Shown: positions 56,566-64,000 of the stretch, one piece after another | How the letters are laid out: each line of letters begins with the position of its first letter | Position numbering within the stretch: the stretch's first letter is position 1 | Source of the DNA: Beroe forskalii | Lineage: Eukaryota > Ctenophora > Nuda > Beroida > Beroidae | DNA: 64,000 nt | Direction: 5' to 3' | Assembly (NCBI GenBank): GCA_011033025.1 | Contig: WFMF01000149.1 | Coordinates: forward strand, 310,001-374,000 | Translations under genes and position numbers: made by a program | Notes under the pieces: generated by a model | What the model was told of the DNA's origin: nothing | What the model saw: the letters and a program-made list of their open reading frames with translations, nothing else | Database searches by the model: none

Positions 56566-58906
56566 GTTTGGTACCCGTTACACAGAGGCAAATTCAGTGA
56601 TGGTGAGTTTCTTTTTACCAAGTAAAACTTTATTTAAACAAACGGTTTAGTATTGAGAGAGTCTTGAACGGTGAGAGTACTATTTATATCAATTGATATA
56701 AATTTATTTCCTAACTCCTTTAAATTACTGAGAAGTAAGTTTAATTTACTGCGCCACCTGGCTAAACGACCTTCTCCACGGTCTAAGACTGATATATTTC
56801 ACATATGAGTGAGGAATTGGAGCTCAGGTGTTTCATAACTCTTAAGTTTGACCAATACTTCTCAATAGAAATTATAATATTTATTGTTAACCTTCAACAG
56901 AAAATGAAATAATTTTGAATTAAAGCTTCAATAAATAGACTGCTAACTTGATGCTTTTAACAAAACACTTTGCTGACATATTGTAAGATAATTGTAGCAA
57001 AGTTTGCTACAATTACCTTTCAATATGTCTGTAGTCTGAACATGAGAATAAATATTATTCTTAGAATTAGATTCAGTAATCTGTAATCTATAGTGCGCCT
57101 TATGAAATGAAATTCATCAAAGACTCTTATTAATTATATTAGAAATAAGTTGAACGAACTACAAATTCCATAGGAATTTTTTTTGGTTCCCCAAAAAGGA
57201 TTTGCTGTGATGACATCAAGTTTTAAGGCGTTCTTTACTGTAAAACCCATGATATGAGAAAGAACGCGACGGTTAAAACTGCTGCAACGTCACTTATGAA
57301 ATATACAGCATTCACGTAACTTTAATGCATCAAAAGTGCCGTTGTATAAAGTTTTAAACCGTCGCGTTTTCTCATATCATGGGTTTTTACAGTAAAGAAC
57401 GCCTTAAAACCGCCGCGGACCATCACAACCAAATCCTTTTGGTTTTGGGAAAAATATCACCTTTTTTCTGTGCCCAGATATTGAAATTTGGTGTCAAATC
57501 GCGCGTAAAAATTCGCGTTACCTAGCATTACTGATGACGGGTTTAATACGTCATAACATTAGATGTTTATCTGAGACCCATTCATTAACACAATTGGGAC
57601 TATGACCGACAACATATCCAAAGATGAAGTTCTAGGGTGGTCCCGTTCTCTCTCCACTAGCTTCATAAATTTTGCCATTTTTTGGGATTTTTTCGTTTCA
57701 AAGTGTTTCAAACAATCGCATATATCTCAATGATGCCGGGAAGCCCAGAACTTTTTGACCACATTTTGGAAAAGTACATTAAATTTCCTTTCTACGCTAG
57801 CAGGAGCATTTTTTCGTATCTCGAAAGCTTCATACCGAAAAATTGCGTTGAAAAACGCCTATTTTTGGGAAAATCGACATTTGTAATTTTCAGTTTTATG
57901 ACGTCATTATGACGTCATTATCGTGACGTAAAATAGTTTTTAAGTTCACTTTCAGCAAGTTCTATATTTCTACTTTCCAACGCTGGGTCGATGAGGTCTG
58001 TATCTTTAACGGTTCACGAGATATAGCCGTTTAAAAAGGGTATACTTCTTGCATTAAAAAGTCTCTATTATATATGTATATACCTATGTCTATATGTACA
58101 TCTGTATGTATATACACAATGATACAACACTTTAGTGACGAACAATATGTATATATATGGTCGTAACCCAATTTAACAAGAACACCCTCGATTTTGGCAA
58201 TATTCAAGTTATAATAACTCGGCCATTTTTCATCCGATTCACCTGAAATTTTGACAGTTGCACCTTTGACCTCTAAACAACCAATGTTCAAATTTAATGC
58301 GATTTAAATGGAATTTACTCAAATTTCAACGTGAAATATAGCGAATCCATGAAAACATATAGTTGGGGGGCTGGCAAGCAAAGTTAACAAAACTCACTTC
58401 CGATGTCCGTAAGCTCGTTTTACTGTAAGGATCGCCGTTCAATGCTCGCCCTCGGACTATGTCTGTAGTCTGAACATGAGAATACTTTCGGCCTCGCACT
58501 GATTAGGTAATCTGTCCAATGCTCGGGCCTTCGGCCCTCGCACTGTTAGGACCGTCGTCCAATGCTCGCCCTCCTTTTTTATTCGGGCCGAACTACAAAT
58601 TCCCCTGATCCCTGTATCGTTAATGAAAAACTCAGAAAACAACCCGTAAATAATTCATAAAATTATACCCACTTGTTTGAAAATTTCATAGCATTACTAT
58701 GAAGTTTCAAAAGAATTATAACTAAAAAACACAATATCAAAACTAATTGAGATAATATTTCTAATTCTATGTTATGCGTCCAGGTATCCTCAGGTAGCTA
58801 ATAAGCTACTGGCAAAATCGCTAAATCGGCGATACCTCCGATCAGCGCTGATCGGCAATTGTGAAATGTGGTCATTTGCCCATCTACTTCGATAGCAAAA
58901 AATTTT
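56566..58906. other. Spacer between the tandem sulfatases
   Basis: Holds a 254-bp palindromic element (57190-57443) and AT-rich DNA. A 26-base string (atgtctgtagtctgaacatg plus agaata) occurs at both about 57025 and 58459. A short GC-rich repeat (ccaatgctcgccctc) recurs at 58438-58570. Confidence 0.7.
57190..57443. mobile_element. Palindromic MITE-like element with about 90-base arms
   Basis: Left-arm strings ccaaaaaggatttg, ttaaggcgttctttactgta and cccatgatatgagaaa are mirrored in order on the right (ttctcatatcatggg, tacagtaaagaacgcctt, caaatccttttgg), leaving a 60-70-base centre. It has no coding capacity. Confidence 0.92.
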
Positions 58907-60919
58907 TTAGTCCAATGTAACCCAGGGATGCCATTTCCCACCTTCCAGCCCTTCCAGGGAATATATCCTGTTTCCTGTCCACGTCATTTCCGCTAGGTAG
59001 TGTGCGTGTTTCGAAATCAGCATTTCTACTACCCCTGGATTGCTTTCTGCCACATTGTGTACTTCCCTTGGGTCAGTGTTCAAGTTGTAAAGTCTGATTC
59101 CCCCTACAATTCCATCCGCATCATAGAACTGGTATCCTTTTAGAGGATCGCATGTCACTGTTCCATTCCAATTGTTTTCATGCGTCCAGCCTTGCAGGAG
59201 GTAGCTTCCTGAAAACAACTTCCAGTTGTCCTTACGGATAACAAAGAAATCGAACAGTAGGTCAGCTACTATACTATCTTCGTTTTCTCTGTTTTGGTTA
59301 GGTTCGTTCTGATCGTTATCAGACGAGATAACACCGTCTTTCAGTTTCACCGCCTCATCGTCGAGAGAGATACTCGTTTTAGCATTGCTATAGTCTGAAT
59401 CGGGTACATATACGGGTTCTGGAGCTTTCTTGTTCACCATGGAGGATACCCTCATATTAAGGAGAACTTCAGTCCTTCCTGAACTGCCGTTATTCGAGAT
59501 GCTGTCCCATATATCAAATCCATCTAGTGTGTGCTGGTATTTTTCTGCCTGAGGGAAGTCATCAAATCAAATTTGTATGGATGTAAATTGAGTAGATATT
59601 TTGTAATTTGTATTATGTAATTTCTTTTCTTCCAGAAAATCATTGTAAACTTGTCTACTTCTCCTCCCGATATGATAGAGTTATGATAATATTGCTGATG
59701 TTACCTGTTCTGGCATATCTCGAGCTAGACCCTGGAAAGTCTTGTACCAATCCGTCACATGGTGCAGGTTAGTGTTAGTGTACCCCGTCTTCTTCAGCAA
59801 CGGACTGTTCACAAATGAGACTGCCCTAACTCCGCCTTCTTGTAAACTCTTCTTTCCTCCCCTCAAAGGATAGTTGCTGGCGGGACCTCCAAAAACACCT
59901 CCATTATCCGAACTGAAGACTATGAGGGTATCATCCCGCATTCCATGCTGCTCCAGGGCATCAACTACCTCCCCAATACCTCTATCCATGATACTTACCA
60001 TGGCGGCGTATTTCATCCTGATGTCAGGGCACCCAGGCTCCATATGGCTCGTATATTTGTACATTTCACTCAGCGGAACTTCAATAGGTCCATGGGGTGC
60101 TGTATATGAAAGGTACATGAACAATGGTTTCGCAGAGTCGTGTTCAGAAATTAAAGATACTGCCCGATGTGTAAAAAGATCGGTGTTGTACTTGCCTTCC
60201 AAGTCAAGTCTTATCCTACTGGTGAAATGACCCGTTTCATTATAGAAATCTTCCCTAAAATCGAAACTGCCAGAATTATTGTGGGAGTAGTAACCTTGAG
60301 CACCCAGGTAGAGGCCAAAAAAAGTATCGAATCCTCTTTGGGCAGGTGTGTGCTGCCATGTGTACAAACCACAATGCCACTTTCCGATGCCATGAGTTGC
60401 ATAGCCATTCCTCTTCAACATTTCAGCCATTGTTGTTTCGTCCAATCGCAGTCCCCATTCTTCAAATGGTGTGATGTTGCCCCTCCAGAAACCTGTCCTG
60501 TGTGAAGAGGCATGATTTCGTTCATGGAATTGATTTTCAACAAGATAAAAATTAGATCTGAATATTTTAGTTAGACTGCAAATCAGATAAGCAGTAAAAA
60601 GTGCTGCATAATTATAACGGAAAATGTGAACGTAGAATCACCTTATAGCATGTCGACCGGACATGAGACTCGACCGAGTTGGAGAACATTGTGGCATGAC
60701 GTAGTGGTTCTCTAAGATGACACCCTCTTTCGCCAGACGATCTAGGTTTGGTGTTAGAATATCTGATCCCCTGAATCCCACATCTTGATATCCCATGTCA
60801 TCGGCAAGAATCATGATGATATTCGGACGGAAAGGGCGGTTTCCGGATGCTGGACTCAAGTTTGTTAAACATAACAACAAAACGATACTAAGCTCAGCAA
60901 ACCAAGACAAAAGCTTCAT
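58907..60919 (-). CDS. Arylsulfatase B-like protein, copy A, complete
   Basis: Hydrolyses sulfate esters, in relatives typically N-acetylgalactosamine-4-sulfate of chondroitin/dermatan sulfate; the true substrate is unknown. Exons 60642-60919, 59705-60497 and 58907-59548 give 570 residues, near the family length, with no frame problem. Signal peptide ([11 protein letters not shown]), metal-binding [11 protein letters not shown], and the formylglycine Cys in CSPTR (codon 60686-60688). Second signature [13 protein letters not shown], then [14 protein letters not shown] and [12 protein letters not shown]. The C-terminal part (NWKLFSGSY, then [19 protein letters not shown]) is typical of ARSB-type enzymes. 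Exon positions and much of exons 1-3 are nearly identical to copy B, 2.3 kb downstream on the same strand, showing recent tandem duplication. Confidence 0.95.
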
Positions 60920-63900
60920 TTCTCATTTCGAGAGCAATGGACCATCCTCAATTCAGAAATCAGTGACATGGCTACAGTGTAAGATAGATCACCATATTAT
61001 TTTGATAGCATTATACTGCGATTAATTAAGGAACAACTCGGGATTATAGCACCGTTGTCGTCGTAGAAGTAAGAAAGCTCCAATGAGAAAACATCAAGGG
61101 ATGAGAAGCAATGATAATATTCAACCCGAATTACAAACCAAGCACCAACGAAATCTCGTGGTTTAAGTCCATCTAAGCGTTCGGCCCATGGTGTATATCG
61201 ACCGAAGTTAATGCATCAATGGTGTCAAATAACAATTCGGCCTTCGGCCTCACCGATTGATGCATACACCCCTTATTGTCGCTGATTCAGCCGTATCAAA
61301 ATGAATGTGACGTACATTTAGTATGCATAGTACAATTTATTTAAATCTAAAATCTAAACAGTGCTGGAAAAGTTAATACACGTCATGGTACGTACACCAT
61401 GGAATAACTGACAAATGACAACCGTGACTAGCGTCTTTTTGAAGCGGTCACTACTTCACTAGCAGCACGTCGTTAGCAAGCTGCAAGAGATGAACTTAAA
61501 AACGATATCTACAATAAACGAGCATTGCAATTATATTAATCTTGTAGAGGTATTCTGTTGCAAACAGGGGGAACAATACCCCTCTATGAACGCTATTTTG
61601 TATCTTAAGATACAAAATAGCGTTCATGGAGGGGCATTATCCCGCTGTTTTGTTAAACTTAAAGTGGAAAGATTATTAAAACTATAGGTAATGACAATAA
61701 CGTTCATATGTTCCATGTTGTCAGGTGAAACACTATCTGAAAGTGTTGTATAGAACCAGAAGCTAAAGTGGTGTGAACGAGACAAAGCAGAACTGGAGGG
61801 CAAAGCAATGCAATACATTTCGACTGAGAGAACTTTGGGGTAAGTTTCTTATTTTTGAAGTTACGTTTATATAAATGATCAGGGGAGACCGAGGGGAGTT
61901 GGGAGGGGGTGGTAAAAATATGTTTTATTGCCACCTACACAGATCAAATCAAAATAATTCAAATAAATAACACATTGCTTTTCCACATTATAAAAAGGCT
62001 GAGTCGTGACCTATCCTGATTGAGGCAATGACACTCCATTGTTGTATAATGTGCACATGGTTTTATTGACTGAATAGTCGAAGTCATTATCCATTCGGTT
62101 TGCCTGGTTTATACTGTGGCTTGACCAGTCAATAAACACACTATCAAACAAATCTGTGTTAACACTGTTGATAATAGTAAGAATGAAGATAGATAGAATA
62201 ATAATTATATGTGATGGATAAAAGGCCGGGCCTTCCAATATTCGCAAAATTTAAGCTTTTGTTTACGTACACAACGTAAGGCAACGTTATGGCTAAATTC
62301 TAAATGTTTGTTATCTCCCATTCTTTCAGCCCCGTGATTTGGATTCTGGATCAATAACAAATTTAAGCAATGCAGCAATACCTAAGCACCTCCTTATGTA
62401 CCAAGGCTGGTTCATTTTTTTCATTTATTTCGTTGTGGAGTTATTAAGGAATAATCAACTGCAAGTCCAAATCACAACAAAAATAAGTTATAACGTCTAC
62501 TAATGTTTTCGACAAAAAACTTACTTCACTTTGCACTTATTTGACTTGGTAAAAGAACAGGAGTAAAAATAAACCAAAACATGGAATCGCAGGAGAGGCA
62601 CAGGAAATTGTATCAATACAATACAATACAATATACAAATAATATACCTAACAGATCTTTTGTGAACTTTGGACTTGGTAAACTGACATAAACTTCAATT
62701 ATGAATTTCCTTTGTTTCACTGATGATGGTTTGAAAGTTCTTAGCAATTTTAAATTCAGTTCGTGGGTTAAGGAGTTGTGAAACTTGGCAATCGGCAGTG
62801 ACTTATTAAGTAAGTATTTTATTAACTTATAAAGTTATTGTTTTATACCTTCGTAAACTCATCCCTAATTTCATCCAAGGATAATCCTGATATACTTCAT
62901 TGCTGTGTGTAATGATAGTAAGATCTCTAATGTCATTATGCGCACCCGCATATCTATCATATTTGTCCTGCAAGATTTATAACACGGTATTTCGTAATCA
63001 ACTCGCCATTCTGAGGCATGATAATGACGTCACTAACGGTCAAGTATTAGCATTGTGGATCTTGTTGCAGTGGGGTCGCGGTATGATCTTCGAATCTTAT
63101 TAAATTATATTTTTTATAATGATCAGTGTAAAAAAACAAGTTGTGGAGCATGTTTAATGTGATTTATCTCTGCTGCATTGCATACTTTTTATTTTTCTTA
63201 TCGTCTCCTGGCATGATGACTTCTCCTCAATGGGAAAATTGATTCTTCAATGTTGGGCCTTTTAACCTTTTCAAATTGGAAGATACATTTTTTTGCATTT
63301 CCTACTAACTATTGAGACATGGTTGATTGCTGATCATGATTAGCATTCCCGTACTGTAGATAATAATTATGAAATAATAAGGCATTTCTATTATTTCTCT
63401 CCATTTTTGTGTTCCTTTTTTAACGGTTTTGGACTGGCGGTGATCAAATACAGGTCTTATACAAGCTAAAGGTTCATAGTATCCCATTCTGTTTTAGCAT
63501 CGAGTAAGCATGCAGTTGACGTCTTTCGTGGACCCCGTCCAAGTTATGTTGTCACATACACCCAATAGTCAACTTGGCGTCTTCGAATACCACTCTAATC
63601 CATAGCAATGAAGTCACTCGTAACCGGTTATCATACACGCCTGACCTATGAAATTTCATGTTTTGCATGCTCTTACAATTGTCTTATCAGTTAGAATACC
63701 AAAAGGTTCCACACAAGAAGCAGGCCACCAATTGTGACGTCATCATCATAATTCTATATGTAGTAACTTGATGACTGCAAGGCGCGTACATTGTGCACAG
63801 GACATGTTACTTCTAATCCAATGAGCTCCATATGACTCTGGCACCTTTGCTTGGTATTATGACATCTGTTGGAATCTTGCCCCGAATGAAGCACTGCTGT

Positions 63901-64000
63901 TCTATAGAAGAACTTGTATGTTCATCTCAATTTACTTCATCATTTATTTCTTTCAAATTTATCGATTTTCCGGTTCGTTCACATCGTGTATATTCAATGC
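60920..64000. other. Non-coding region upstream of the sulfatases
   Basis: The sulfatase A promoter should lie just above 60920. Apart from the palindrome at 61555-61657 I see only AT-rich DNA and short open frames without domains. Confidence 0.6.
61555..61657. repeat. Long palindrome, about 47-base arms, no spacer
   Basis: Centre at 61606/61607 (tatctt|aagata). The inner arm cgctattttgtatctt is perfectly mirrored, and the outer arms (caaacagggggaacaatacc versus gcattatcccgctgttttg) are imperfect. The shape is that of a foldback element. Confidence 0.93.

Noticed and set aside
55540..60505. + strand frames of 76-122 codons opposite the sulfatases
   Set aside because: Antisense shadows, duplicated in both copies only because the genes are duplicates.

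Overview
This is animal (metazoan) nuclear DNA, probably from a marine invertebrate. The genes are intron-rich with GT-AG splice sites, the non-coding DNA is AT-rich and crowded with minisatellites and short inverted-repeat elements, and the proteins resemble those of vertebrates. I cannot fix the phylum; a non-bilaterian is possible but unproven.

Layout. (1) About 0.8-22.8 kb, + strand: most of a GBF1 orthologue, the large Arf guanine-nucleotide exchange factor of the early Golgi. About 31 exons are visible and the 5' end lies outside the window. A single-exon gene for a sushi-type membrane protein sits antisense inside one GBF1 intron (16.3-17.6 kb). (2) 22.9-27.6 kb: intergenic, with a GC-rich 27-bp minisatellite and a terminal-inverted-repeat element. 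(3) 27.7-36.0 kb, + strand: a complete seven-exon Rab7 gene whose large fourth intron holds several mobile elements. (4) 37.2-37.8 kb, - strand: a damaged nucleoredoxin-like (NXNL2-like) sequence. (5) 39.6-40.3 kb and 45.1-48.5 kb, - strand: two SRSF10-like SR splicing factors. (6) 50.0-53.7 kb, + strand: a Pro/Gln-rich protein with an SRA1-like N-terminal motif. (7) 54.9-60.9 kb, - strand: a tandem pair of arylsulfatase-B-like genes, one complete and one C-terminally truncated. (8) 60.9-64 kb: no recognisable gene, but a long perfect palindrome.

The genes do not form one pathway. GBF1 (Golgi Arf activation) and Rab7 (late endosome and lysosome) are both trafficking GTPase-system genes, and the sulfatases belong to the secretory/lysosomal route. 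The two SR genes are splicing regulators.

The most unusual signal is how the introns look. In GBF1, one 104-nt GC-AG intron is a small element bounded by a 9-bp target-site duplication, and splicing between the two copies restores the reading frame. Another intron is bounded by a 12-bp direct repeat. At least six further exon-intron junctions lie inside, or abut, tandem arrays or duplications that copy the splice site itself. Together these suggest ongoing birth and remodelling of introns by insertion and tandem duplication. Several genes also show single-base frame breaks, which may be assembly errors or real.
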